Source: GCA-2862585 sp963991165
GTDB lineage: Bacteria > Bacteroidota > Bacteroidia > Flavobacteriales > UBA7312
DNA: 9,536 nucleotides
Assembly: GCA_963991165.1 (NCBI GenBank)
Contig: CAXDOW010000072.1
Location: forward strand, 1-9,536
Direction: 5' to 3'
Shown here one piece after another: positions 1 through 7,684 of the stretch (position 1 is the first letter of the stretch; every line of letters starts with the position of its first letter). The notes beneath the pieces were generated by a model. It searched no databases. It saw nothing but the letters and a program-made list of their open reading frames with translations, and was not told where the DNA came from. The position numbers and the translations under genes are program-made.

Positions 1-1191
1 ACCTTTATGCAGCTGGCGCAATGGAATGACACTGGCCAAACTACCTACGCCCAACACGATGGCTAATACTAAGCCCACATCGGCTAACTTGATAATCACA
101 GGATAACTATCCACCACAAAGGAGCCATGCCCCATCTTGACCAAGCCAAATTGAATTTGAAGCCAAGCAACGAACAGTCCTAATGCCACACCAATAAATG
201 CTCCAAATGCCGTAGTCAACAGGCCTTCTAAAAAAAAGATCGTTCGAAGAGTTGGCATACTAGCTCCCAAATGGCTTAAAAGCTGAATGTCCTTTTGCTT
301 TTCTATCATTAGCATACTAAGTGAACCAACCACACTGAAAGTAGCAATAATTAATATAAAACTCAAAATAAGGAATACTGCCAAACGCTCTGAACTCAAA
401 ATTTTATACAAAAAATCGTGTTGCTCAAAACGATTCTTTACCACATACTTAGTAGATCCAATGGCTTGTAAGTCGCCTTGTATGCTTAACATGTGTTCAT
501 CGCTGCATTGTATTTCAATAGAGGATGACAACCCTTCACGATTCAACACTTTTCTGACAAATGAAAGTGGCATAATTACATATTCTGCATCAAAATCAGA
601 TTGTATGCTAAACACACCAACGGGCATAATGGAGGACTGAATAAAAGATTCTTCAATTCGCAACAAATTATTTTTTTCTCGGTTGGGAACATACACTTGT
701 AGCTGTTCGAAAACATTACCAATGTTCAGGGATAAATAATAGGCCACTCCTTGTCCTACAATGGCCGTTTGCTGAGAGTCATAAGTATCAAAATAATCAC
801 CCGCCACGAGCATACTATCTATGGAGTTTAATGACTTGAAGTTGGCATCAACGCCTTTGAGCGTGGCTATGTATTCCTTGTCTTGAAAACGTAACAACAC
901 CTTTTCCTCTAGCACCTCCGAATATAAAATGTCTGTCTCGTTGAGATAAGACTTGATGTCACCAAAATCAGCCACTTTACCTTCTACAACCGACACTTTT
1001 AGTGAAGGATCGAAGGAATTGTATAATGAAAGTATGAGGTGCTCAAAACCGTTAAAAACTGAAAGAACTAACACCAGAGCAGCTGTTCCAACGGCAACCC
1101 CAATCATAGAAGCTAAACTCACAAAATGAACCACATTGGTTGACTTTTTGGACACTAAATACCGCTTGGCTATGTATAAGGCAAACTTCAA
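1..1191 (-). CDS. LolC/LolE-type lipoprotein-releasing ABC transporter permease (FtsX family), 3' end cut by window
   Basis: This is an inner-membrane permease of the MacB/FtsX/LolCDE superfamily, expected to pull lipoproteins from the inner membrane and hand them to the periplasmic carrier. The frame is open from the left edge to a TTG codon at 1191-1189, giving 397 visible residues. It begins MKFALYIAKRYLVSKKS, the usual Bacteroidota opening for this family. Hydrophobic segments lie at about residues 22-47, 270-294, 318-345 and 368-390, with a large periplasmic domain between the first and second. SVFNGFE at residues 44-50 and the cytoplasmic loop EKQKDIQLLSHLGAS at 297-311 are family landmarks. 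LolE-type proteins are about 400-410 residues long, so only a few residues are missing. It starts 2 bp after the rbfA stop and has no obvious promoter of its own, so it is probably co-transcribed and translationally coupled. No LolD-like ATPase gene is in the window. LolC and LolE cannot be told apart here. Confidence 0.9.
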   Translation of the reverse strand, partial: MKFALYIAKRYLVSKKSTNVVHFVSLASMIGVAVGTAALVLVLSVFNGFEHLILSLYNSFDPSLKVSVVEGKVADFGDIKSYLNETDILYSEVLEEKVLLRFQDKEYIATLKGVDANFKSLNSIDSMLVAGDYFDTYDSQQTAIVGQGVAYYLSLNIGNVFEQLQVYVPNREKNNLLRIEESFIQSSIMPVGVFSIQSDFDAEYVIMPLSFVRKVLNREGLSSSIEIQCSDEHMLSIQGDLQAIGSTKYVVKNRFEQHDFLYKILSSERLAVFLILSFILIIATFSVVGSLSMLMIEKQKDIQLLSHLGASMPTLRTIFFLEGLLTTAFGAFIGVALGLFVAWLQIQFGLVKMGHGSFVVDSYPVIIKLADVGLVLAIVLGVGSLASVIPLRQLHKG

Positions 1192-1193
1192 AA

Positions 1194-1532
1194 TTAGTCC
1201 TTCAATAATTGTTCTATGGCTTGAGAATAGTCCACCGAATCGTCAATAAAAAATTTCAGCTCTGGTACCTTACGCATCTGATTACGAATACGTTCACCCA
1301 GCTTTTTACGAATCAAAGCACTGCGCTGATTCATCTTGTCAATGACAGTAGTTTTATCGTCCGAACCAAAAATACTAACATAAACCCGAGCTATCGACAA
1401 ATCGGCCGATACCCGAATGACGGTAACCGATATTAATGACGTTCCTACCAAATCTCGTCCATTCAACTGAAAAATGTCTGAAAGGTCTTTGAGTAATTGA
1501 CGAGATACTTTTCGTTGTCTTATGCTTTCCAT
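1194..1532 (-). CDS. rbfA: Ribosome-binding factor A
   Basis: RbfA is a small KH-type RNA-binding protein that acts in late maturation of the 30S subunit and the 5' end of 16S rRNA. The product is 112 residues, normal for the family. It opens MESIRQRKVSRQLLKDLSDI, and the conserved core ISVTVIRVSADLSIARVYVS spans residues 34-53. A basic helix (about 68-88, with RKKLGERIRNQMRK) and the final VPELKFFIDDS strand at 89-99 follow, as expected. The frame stays open upstream to an ATG at 1601, but I chose the ATG at 1532: family similarity begins there, a TAnnTTTG promoter box ends 4 nt before it, and the longer form would overlap the divergent exporter gene. The LolE-type permease gene follows after 2 bp. 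Identification rests on motif and length; I am confident. Confidence 0.92.
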   Translation of the reverse strand: MESIRQRKVSRQLLKDLSDIFQLNGRDLVGTSLISVTVIRVSADLSIARVYVSIFGSDDKTTVIDKMNQRSALIRKKLGERIRNQMRKVPELKFFIDDSVDYSQAIEQLLKD

Positions 1533-1536
1533 AGAA

Positions 1537-1544
1537 CAAAGATA
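1537..1544 (-). promoter_or_regulatory. -7 promoter element of rbfA (TATCTTTG)
   Basis: On the minus strand this reads TATCTTTG, a full match to the Bacteroidota housekeeping -7 consensus TAnnTTTG. It is followed by TTCT and then the rbfA ATG. With the usual distance from box to transcription start, the mRNA would begin at or within a few bases of the ATG, so a leaderless or nearly leaderless transcript is inferred. I see no good TTTG-type -33 element upstream. Confidence 0.7.
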
Positions 1545-1575
1545 AATTTTTAGAACCTTTAAAGCGCATTTTAAA

Positions 1576-1583
1576 TACATTTG
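1576..1583 (+). promoter_or_regulatory. -7 promoter element of the ABC exporter gene (TACATTTG)
   Basis: TACATTTG matches TAnnTTTG exactly and is followed by CATT and then the ATG at 1588. The transcript would again be leaderless or nearly so. The box faces the rbfA promoter, with 31 bp between the two -7 boxes, so the upstream contact region of each promoter lies over the other. No clear -33 TTTG is visible. Confidence 0.7.
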
Positions 1584-1587
1584 CATT

Positions 1588-3408
1588 ATGAAGGACTTCA
1601 TAAAAGTACTCCGTTTTGCAACGCCTTACTGGATGTATGCCGTACTGAACATTACCTTCAATATTCTTACTGTTTTGTTTTCCTTGGTGTCTATAAGTAT
1701 GACCATTCCATTTCTGGGATTGTTATTTGGCACTCAAGAAAAAGTCTATGAAGCACCTCCCTTGTCGTTAAGTGCAAACTCGCTAACTAAGAACTTCTAC
1801 TACCAAATCACCAAAATCATTGACACTCATGGTCAGATTGAAGCCTTGTTATTTATCTGCATATTGGTGCTGATCTTGTTTTTTTTCAGGAATTTATTTC
1901 GTTATCTGGCATTGTATTTTTTAACTCCCATACGAAATGGGGTAGTGAGAGATTTACGTGATGCCCTACATGAAAAGTCACTATCCTTACCACTAGGGTT
2001 TTATTCCGAACAACGAAAAGGTGACATCACTGCAAGAATGACGACCGACTTGGTTGAAATCGAATGGTCTATTATGAGTTCTTTGGAAATGATTTTCAAA
2101 GACCCATTGAATATTATCATCTATTTAGTCACGCTGGTGTTCATCAGTCCAGAGCTAACCTTATTTGTAGTAATCCTCTTTCCATTGGCAGGTTTTATGA
2201 TAGCTCGAATAGGCAAAAGTCTAAAAAAATCGTCTGAACAGGGGCAAGAAAAAATGGGAGAACTCCTTTCTAATATTGACGAAAACATAGGGGCTCTGAG
2301 AATTATCAAAGGTTTTAATGCTGAAAAAATAATCCACCATAAGTTTAAAGCACACAACGACACCTATCGTCAAATAATGACCAAACTACTTAGAAAAAAA
2401 GATTTATCCTCACCATTGAGCGAGTTTTTGAGTACTATTGTTCTGGTTTGTGTAATGTGGTTTGGAGGTCAATTGGTTTTAGGACAAGAGAATACCCTCT
2501 CACCAGAGGCTTTTATTGGTTACATTGCTATTTTTTCACAAATTATCCCCCCAGCAAAATCCTTTACCACGGCATTTTATTATTTGCAAAAAGGCAGTGC
2601 TTCAGCCCAAAGGGTATTGGCTATTTTAGAAACCAACAACCCTATAAAAGATCCCAAAACCCCGACCCAAATTAGCTCTTTCAGTCAAGACATACAATTT
2701 CAAAACGTTTCCTTCAAATACGATAGCCAAGAAGTGATAAAAAACCTCTCTTTTGTACTCAAGAAAGGACAAAGCATGGCGTTGGTTGGTGAATCAGGAA
2801 GTGGAAAATCAACGATTGCCGATTTATTAGCTCGTTTTTATGATATCGAAAAAGGAGAAATTCTTATTGACGGACATAATATTAAAGATTTCAAAATGTC
2901 CGATTTAAGGGGAATGATGGGAATTGTATCTCAAGAGTCGATTTTATTTAACGATAGCGTTTTGAACAACATCAGCATGGGCGATGACGCTGCCAAAATG
3001 GAGGATGTTGTGGCCGCTGCCAAAGCCGCCAATGCCCACGATTTTATTATGAAAATGACCGACGGCTACCAAAGCCATGTAGGCGATAATGGAGTAAAGT
3101 TATCGGGTGGCCAAAAACAACGCATCAGCATTGCAAGAGCAATCTATAAAAATCCGCCGATTTTGATTTTGGATGAAGCCACCTCATCGCTCGATACAGA
3201 ATCTGAAAAACTCGTACAAGACGCCCTTAACAAACTCATGAAAAACCGAACCTCTCTTATCATAGCCCACCGATTATCTACCATACAAAATGCCGATCAC
3301 ATCATCGTCATAAATAAAGGAGAAATCAAAGAACAAGGTAACCATCAAGCGCTTCTGAAGAAAAATGGCGTTTACAAAAAACTCATTGATTACCAAAATT
3401 TAAGCTAA
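1588..3408 (+). CDS. MsbA-like ABC exporter, fused transmembrane and ATPase domains
   Basis: This is an inner-membrane type IV (B-family) ABC half-transporter, expected to work as a homodimer that flips a lipid or exports a hydrophobic substrate. In Bacteroidota this architecture is usually annotated as the MsbA-like lipid A/LPS flippase, but substrate cannot be read from sequence. The 606 residues hold a six-helix membrane domain (about 15-340) and a C-terminal ATPase domain (about 367-600). The ATPase set is complete: Walker A GESGSGKST 401-409, Q-loop Q449, signature LSGGQ 505-509, Walker B ILILDE 525-530 with the catalytic glutamate, D-loop SSLD 533-536 and H-loop H561. The start MKDFIKVLRFATPYWMYAVL fits the family and sits just behind a promoter box. 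The gene is divergent from rbfA and followed by a separate promoter for the next gene, so it is probably monocistronic. Nothing appears broken. Confidence 0.93.
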   Translation: MKDFIKVLRFATPYWMYAVLNITFNILTVLFSLVSISMTIPFLGLLFGTQEKVYEAPPLSLSANSLTKNFYYQITKIIDTHGQIEALLFICILVLILFFFRNLFRYLALYFLTPIRNGVVRDLRDALHEKSLSLPLGFYSEQRKGDITARMTTDLVEIEWSIMSSLEMIFKDPLNIIIYLVTLVFISPELTLFVVILFPLAGFMIARIGKSLKKSSEQGQEKMGELLSNIDENIGALRIIKGFNAEKIIHHKFKAHNDTYRQIMTKLLRKKDLSSPLSEFLSTIVLVCVMWFGGQLVLGQENTLSPEAFIGYIAIFSQIIPPAKSFTTAFYYLQKGSASAQRVLAILETNNPIKDPKTPTQISSFSQDIQFQNVSFKYDSQEVIKNLSFVLKKGQSMALVGESGSGKSTIADLLARFYDIEKGEILIDGHNIKDFKMSDLRGMMGIVSQESILFNDSVLNNISMGDDAAKMEDVVAAAKAANAHDFIMKMTDGYQSHVGDNGVKLSGGQKQRISIARAIYKNPPILILDEATSSLDTESEKLVQDALNKLMKNRTSLIIAHRLSTIQNADHIIVINKGEIKEQGNHQALLKKNGVYKKLIDYQNLS

Positions 3409-3424
3409 AGTTTTTTTTTCTTAG

Positions 3425-3432
3425 TATATTTG
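3425..3432 (+). promoter_or_regulatory. -7 promoter element upstream of the PNGase F-like gene (TATATTTG)
   Basis: TATATTTG fits TAnnTTTG and lies 25 nt before the ATG at 3458, allowing a leader of roughly 20 nt that is A-rich (GAAAAAAATTACTAAAT) and has no Shine-Dalgarno sequence. A run of nine T (3411-3419) lies just upstream, after the exporter stop codon. It could help end the exporter transcript, but there is no convincing hairpin before it. A clear -33 element is not visible. Confidence 0.65.
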
Positions 3433-3457
3433 AAGTCAACGAAAAAAATTACTAAAT

Positions 3458-5695
3458 ATGGCCCGATTATTTTTATTATTTTCCCTTTCTTGTTTGATTG
3501 CCACAGCCGATACAGGCGATACCACTTTTGTACAAGTCCACAACAATGTGGATATGACTTGGTATGAACACTACAAAGAATGGGGAGAATTCCCTGTAAG
3601 CAATGTTTCTTATCGAAAAGTACTAATGCATTTCACTATGGGTTGTGCCTCAACAGGGTGTAGCGTTTGGGACTACGACGTTCATATTTTGTTAAGAAAC
3701 CGAACTGGCGCCATCGATTCCACTCTTGTTTTAGCGCCCTCCTTCAAGTTAAATAATGAGGTCGTAGATAGTGCCACCATTAGTTTTACTCCTACCTATA
3801 CCAACGTGTGGAACAATGACAGCGGAACAATCGCCCAAGCCAATGACACCTTGGTGCTGCTACTATTCCAAGATTTGGACGATCCTTTTCTAGTTACTGA
3901 CACACAATACGTCTTCCCAGCCAATTACTACAATCCTATTTTTGATGCTCAAGGAGCCATTATTGACTCTACCTTAGTGAGTGGCGACACAACCCTCTAT
4001 TTGGTCAACACAACCACCTACAATGTCTTTGAGGTCATCGAAGATTTTGAACTAGGACGTGCTATCACACCCTATGGCACTTACATGAATCCCTCAAACG
4101 GAAGCTATGGAACCAATGGTTACGACGAAAACTGGAAACACGTCTTTACATTTGATGTAACTGACTTTCAACACCTTCTAAGAGATTCTGTAGAAATAGA
4201 CGCTTTTTACGCCGGATGGAGTAGCGGATTTAGTGTCACTCTCGACTTTGAATTCATTGAAGGTACGCCACCAAGAACACCACTAAAATTGACTAACGTC
4301 TATAAAAATGGAGCATCTAGCTACAGCTACACCAATTCAAATGATTTTGAAACGAATCAAATGCCTGAAGTTAATGTTCCAATTGTGAGTGGTGCGGACG
4401 AATTTAAATTGCAATTTGTCCCCTCAGGACATGGACAAGCTGGTGAGTTCACACCTAATGTGAGTTACACCGCTAAAGTGAATGGCACCGTAGTTGGCGG
4501 CAATACCATCTGGAAAGACGATTGCGGGTTTAATGCCATCTGGCCTCAAGGAGGAACGTGGATTTTTGACCGTGCTAATTGGTGTCCAGGTGAGGCCGTA
4601 CCCATTTTCAATCACGAAATCACACCATATATTGACACCCAAGACTCCGCAAGAATTGACATTAATTTCAGTGCATTCAACCCCAATGGTGATGCTTCTT
4701 ACTCATGTGCAGTTCAACTCTTTCAGTACAAAGAAGCTAACTTCACTCTAGACGCTGAAGTAACCGATATCATTGCTCCTTCAAAAAAAGATGTGTACTC
4801 AAGGTTCAACCCCGTTTGTAAAAATCCTATTATAAAAATTAGAAATTCTGGATCCGACGAACTCACCTCGGTCGATATCGAATACGGCCTTGAAGGGGGG
4901 AATATGCAAACCCATCAGTGGACCGGAAATCTAAAGTTTTTGGAAGAAGAAGAAGTGACCTTAAACCAACTTATTGAGCACACTTCAAATCCTGTTTTCA
5001 TAGTATCCCTTTCCAATCCTAATGGAGCAAACGACTTACACCCTGACAACGATACCATGCGGTCAGAATTTGAAAATGTACCCACTTATAAACCTTCTTT
5101 TCTTGTCCGATTGAAAACTAATAACTACGGTGGTCAAAATTCATGGCAATTGACAAACCATTTGGGCAGTGTGCCTTTTTCAAAAAATAACTTGAACAAT
5201 AATCAGTTGTATAGCGACACCGTAACCTTAGCCAATGGCTGTTACACTTTTCAGCTTGATGATACAGGAGGTGATGGTTTAGATTTTTGGTATTGGGATC
5301 AGGTTGGTCAACCTGATGGATCGGGCTTTATCAACTTTATGTACTACGATACGGCTTCTGTTTTTAAAAGTTTTCATAAAGATTTTGGATCTGGCATTGT
5401 CCACTCTTTCAGAGTAACTAATGGCGTTGATATCGATACGTATCAAACGGGTAGCTTTGAAGTATATCCTTCAATGAGTCAAGGTCAAATAACCATTAAA
5501 AAACATTTTAGTCATTCAGAGTCAACAACTATCACCGTATTCTCTACTAATGGCCAAAGCGTTTTACAAACCGTTTGGAACAACAACAGAGACTCATATT
5601 CACTCGATATTTCGAATTTATCGAATGGCATGTATTTTCTTAAACTACAAAATGGCAGTCGTGTTAACACAGAAAAAATAATACTCTATCGTTAA
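3458..5695 (+). CDS. Secreted peptide-N-glycosidase F-related protein with T9SS type A sorting domain
   Basis: The relatives of this 745-residue protein release N-glycans from glycoproteins. A signal peptide is likely (residues 1-17, ATA before D18). The PNGase F-like core runs about 25-430: the cysteine pair C63/C68 followed by WDYD 71-74, where D72 matches catalytic D60 of Flavobacterium PNGase F; DVTDFQHLL 233-241; SGHGQAGEF 323-331, where E330 may match E206; and C356 to C376 with DRANWCPGEAVP 371-382. About 100 residues (roughly 80-195) are inserted after the WDYD motif compared with classical PNGase F. The pair of cysteines around E206 and the E118 counterpart appear absent (alignment from memory). 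Residues about 450-540 look like a beta-sandwich spacer, and 545-657 like a Bacteroidota surface module (NGCYTFQLDDTGGDGLDF 593-610). The tail from about 667 (SFEVYPSMSQGQITI ... NGMYFLKL ... KIILYR) is a T9SS sorting domain, predicting surface or extracellular location. Family membership is likely; glycosidase activity is unproven. Confidence 0.8.
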   Translation: MARLFLLFSLSCLIATADTGDTTFVQVHNNVDMTWYEHYKEWGEFPVSNVSYRKVLMHFTMGCASTGCSVWDYDVHILLRNRTGAIDSTLVLAPSFKLNNEVVDSATISFTPTYTNVWNNDSGTIAQANDTLVLLLFQDLDDPFLVTDTQYVFPANYYNPIFDAQGAIIDSTLVSGDTTLYLVNTTTYNVFEVIEDFELGRAITPYGTYMNPSNGSYGTNGYDENWKHVFTFDVTDFQHLLRDSVEIDAFYAGWSSGFSVTLDFEFIEGTPPRTPLKLTNVYKNGASSYSYTNSNDFETNQMPEVNVPIVSGADEFKLQFVPSGHGQAGEFTPNVSYTAKVNGTVVGGNTIWKDDCGFNAIWPQGGTWIFDRANWCPGEAVPIFNHEITPYIDTQDSARIDINFSAFNPNGDASYSCAVQLFQYKEANFTLDAEVTDIIAPSKKDVYSRFNPVCKNPIIKIRNSGSDELTSVDIEYGLEGGNMQTHQWTGNLKFLEEEEVTLNQLIEHTSNPVFIVSLSNPNGANDLHPDNDTMRSEFENVPTYKPSFLVRLKTNNYGGQNSWQLTNHLGSVPFSKNNLNNNQLYSDTVTLANGCYTFQLDDTGGDGLDFWYWDQVGQPDGSGFINFMYYDTASVFKSFHKDFGSGIVHSFRVTNGVDIDTYQTGSFEVYPSMSQGQITIKKHFSHSESTTITVFSTNGQSVLQTVWNNNRDSYSLDISNLSNGMYFLKLQNGSRVNTEKIILYR

Positions 5696-5721
5696 GGTAA
5701 TACTATATTCAAGTGTTTTTA

Positions 5722-5729
5722 TAGTTTTG
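5722..5729 (+). promoter_or_regulatory. -7 promoter element of ispG (TAGTTTTG)
   Basis: TAGTTTTG matches TAnnTTTG inside the 39-bp gap between the PNGase F-like gene and ispG. It is followed by CGAAC and then the ATG at 5735, only 5 nt later, so a leaderless or nearly leaderless ispG mRNA is inferred. No good -33 TTTG is seen at the expected distance. Confidence 0.65.
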
Positions 5730-5734
5730 CGAAC

Positions 5735-7684
5735 ATGAAACAACCCTCTTATTGTAACAACCTAAGCAAGTTCTCTCGATTTCAGACCCGTGAAGTGATG
5801 ATTGGCACCGTAGGGGTAGGCGGGAGAAATCCGATTCGCATTCAGTCCATGACAACGACCGATACCATGGATACAATGGCTACGGTAGAACAAAGTATCC
5901 GCATGATAGAGGCCGGTTGCGAAATTGTTCGTATCACTGCTCCAAGTAAAAAAGAGGCGGAAAACCTTCTTAACATAAAAAACGAACTTCGTGCTAGAGG
6001 ATACAACACACCCTTAGTGGCCGATATTCATTTTACTCCTAATGCGGCCGAAATAGCAGCTCGAATAGTCGAAAAGGTAAGAGTCAACCCTGGCAACTAT
6101 GCCGACAAAAAGAAATTTGAAGAAATAGAGTATAGCGATGAAAGTTACCAGCAAGAACTTGATCGTATCAAAGCACGGTTCATTCCTTTAGTCCGTATTT
6201 GTAAAGAAGAAGGTACGGCTATGCGAATTGGCACCAATCATGGTTCACTTTCCGATAGGATTTTAAGTCGATATGGCGACACGCCTTTGGGAATGGTGGA
6301 ATCGGCTCTTGAGTTTTTACGCATTTGCGAAGAGGAAGATTACCACAATATCATTTTATCTATGAAAGCCAGCAACACCCAAGTTATGGTGCAGGCCTAT
6401 CGTTTGCTCGTAGCCAAAATGATAGAAGAAGGAATGAATTACCCCTTGCATTTAGGAGTTACCGAAGCTGGTGAAGGCGAAGATGGTCGTATCAAATCGG
6501 CGGTAGGGATTGGCACTCTGCTAGAAGATGGCATTGGCGACACTATTCGCGTTTCACTCACGGAAGAGCCAGAATACGAAATTCCCGTTGCACAACAACT
6601 TGTTAGTCGGTATGTTCGGCGAGAAAATCATCAAAAAATTCCTTCTATTAAGCATAATCCCATCGATGCTTTTAAATATCAAAGGCGAGCAAGTCGAGCC
6701 GTTTTGAATATTGGAGGGAAAAAAGCTCCTGTAGTTATGGCTGACTTTTCTTTGAAAAAAGGAGTCAGTCCAGCTTCTTTCTTCGCATTAGGATATCGCT
6801 ATTCTGTCCCAAACGACAAATGGAATATCAGCGATATGGCATGCGATTATGTGTTTTTAGGTCAGGAAGAAATCCATTTTCACATTCCTGGTACTTTAGG
6901 CGTAATTTATCATTACGAAACATGGTTGAACCACCAAAATGAAGAGCGAACTTATCCTTTTCTTAATGCCCAACAATATTTGGAAAAAAGTAAACTATCG
7001 CCTCATTTGAACATGGTATATGCCTGTTTGTCCGACCTCAACAAAGCATTTATTGAAAAGCTAAAAAATGACCCCACTTCAGTATTAGTTATTGATAGTT
7101 GGAATGCTCATGGCATGGCCGAACAACGGCGTTTGTTTATAGAGCTTATAAATGACGATTGCACCGTTCCAGTCATTATTGGACGTGCCTATGGCAACTT
7201 GAGTGAGGAACAATTACAACTGCATGCTGCTACCGACATGGGAGCCCTTCTAATTGATGGATTGGGTGACGGTATTTTTATTGCTGCCGAAAATTGTGGG
7301 TCTGACCAAATGATAAATCAAACAGCATTTGGCATACTACAAGCTACTCGAACTCGTATTTCAAAAACAGAATACATCTCTTGTCCATCGTGCGGACGAA
7401 CCCTCTTCGACCTTCAAGAAACCACCGCCAAAATACGTGCCAAGACCAACCATCTAAAGGGAGTCAAAATTGGTATTATGGGTTGTATTGTCAATGGACC
7501 AGGGGAAATGGCCGATGCCGATTATGGCTATGTGGGAACTGGTATCGGAAAAATAACGCTTTACAAAGAGAAAGAAGTGGTACAACGAAATATCCCCGAA
7601 GACAAGGCCGTAGATGCCCTCATTGATCTTATTAAATCGCATGGCGATTGGGTAGAGCCTAATCTTTCTTCCACAAAGGCGTAG
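5735..7684 (+). CDS. ispG: 4-hydroxy-3-methylbut-2-enyl diphosphate synthase, three-domain type
   Basis: IspG (GcpE) is a cytoplasmic [4Fe-4S] enzyme that reductively opens 2-C-methylerythritol 2,4-cyclodiphosphate to HMBPP, the penultimate step of the MEP isoprenoid pathway. At 649 residues it is the long form known from Bacteroidota, Chlamydiae and plants, against about 370 for the E. coli type. The N-terminal TIM barrel (about 15-295) shows IQSMTTTDTMDT 36-47, VADIHF 95-100, RIGTNHGSL 164-172 and HLGVTEAGEGEDG 239-251. An inserted domain of about 240 residues follows. The C-terminal cluster domain has CPSC (C550, C553), C584 in MGCIVNGPGE and E591, the three cysteines and one glutamate that bind the cluster. 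All key residues are present. The ATG is right behind a promoter box and precedes the conserved FQTREVMIG segment by about 15 residues. The 3' end overlaps the convergent nucleotidyltransferase gene by 26 bp. Confidence 0.96.
   Translation: MKQPSYCNNLSKFSRFQTREVMIGTVGVGGRNPIRIQSMTTTDTMDTMATVEQSIRMIEAGCEIVRITAPSKKEAENLLNIKNELRARGYNTPLVADIHFTPNAAEIAARIVEKVRVNPGNYADKKKFEEIEYSDESYQQELDRIKARFIPLVRICKEEGTAMRIGTNHGSLSDRILSRYGDTPLGMVESALEFLRICEEEDYHNIILSMKASNTQVMVQAYRLLVAKMIEEGMNYPLHLGVTEAGEGEDGRIKSAVGIGTLLEDGIGDTIRVSLTEEPEYEIPVAQQLVSRYVRRENHQKIPSIKHNPIDAFKYQRRASRAVLNIGGKKAPVVMADFSLKKGVSPASFFALGYRYSVPNDKWNISDMACDYVFLGQEEIHFHIPGTLGVIYHYETWLNHQNEERTYPFLNAQQYLEKSKLSPHLNMVYACLSDLNKAFIEKLKNDPTSVLVIDSWNAHGMAEQRRLFIELINDDCTVPVIIGRAYGNLSEEQLQLHAATDMGALLIDGLGDGIFIAAENCGSDQMINQTAFGILQATRTRISKTEYISCPSCGRTLFDLQETTAKIRAKTNHLKGVKIGIMGCIVNGPGEMADADYGYVGTGIGKITLYKEKEVVQRNIPEDKAVDALIDLIKSHGDWVEPNLSSTKA

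Noticed and set aside
287..640. Plus-strand open frame of 117 codons
   Set aside because: It lies antisense to the LolE-type permease, whose minus-strand frame reads as a clear FtsX-family protein here. The plus-strand translation has no recognisable domain.
1533..1601. Upstream extension of rbfA by 23 residues to an ATG at 1601
   Set aside because: It would overlap the exporter start and run through the rbfA promoter box, and the extra residues do not resemble the RbfA family.
3400..3424. Intrinsic terminator after the exporter gene (nine T)
   Set aside because: The T-run is real, but only a weak CTAA/TTAG pairing surrounds it and there is no GC-rich stem before it.
3458..3493. Possible lipoprotein signal around LFSLSC in the PNGase F-like protein
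   Set aside because: Position -3 relative to the cysteine is serine instead of L, V or I, and an ATA-type signal peptidase I site follows. The T9SS tail also fits a soluble or surface-attached cargo better.
4424..4751. Open frames on both strands within the PNGase F-like gene
   Set aside because: They are out of frame with a protein showing clear conserved motifs throughout this stretch, and their translations resemble nothing recognisable.
1588..5695. Exporter and PNGase F-like gene as one dedicated export operon
   Set aside because: A perfect -7 box lies between them, and the T9SS tail plus signal peptide indicate Sec and T9SS export rather than use of the neighbouring ABC exporter.
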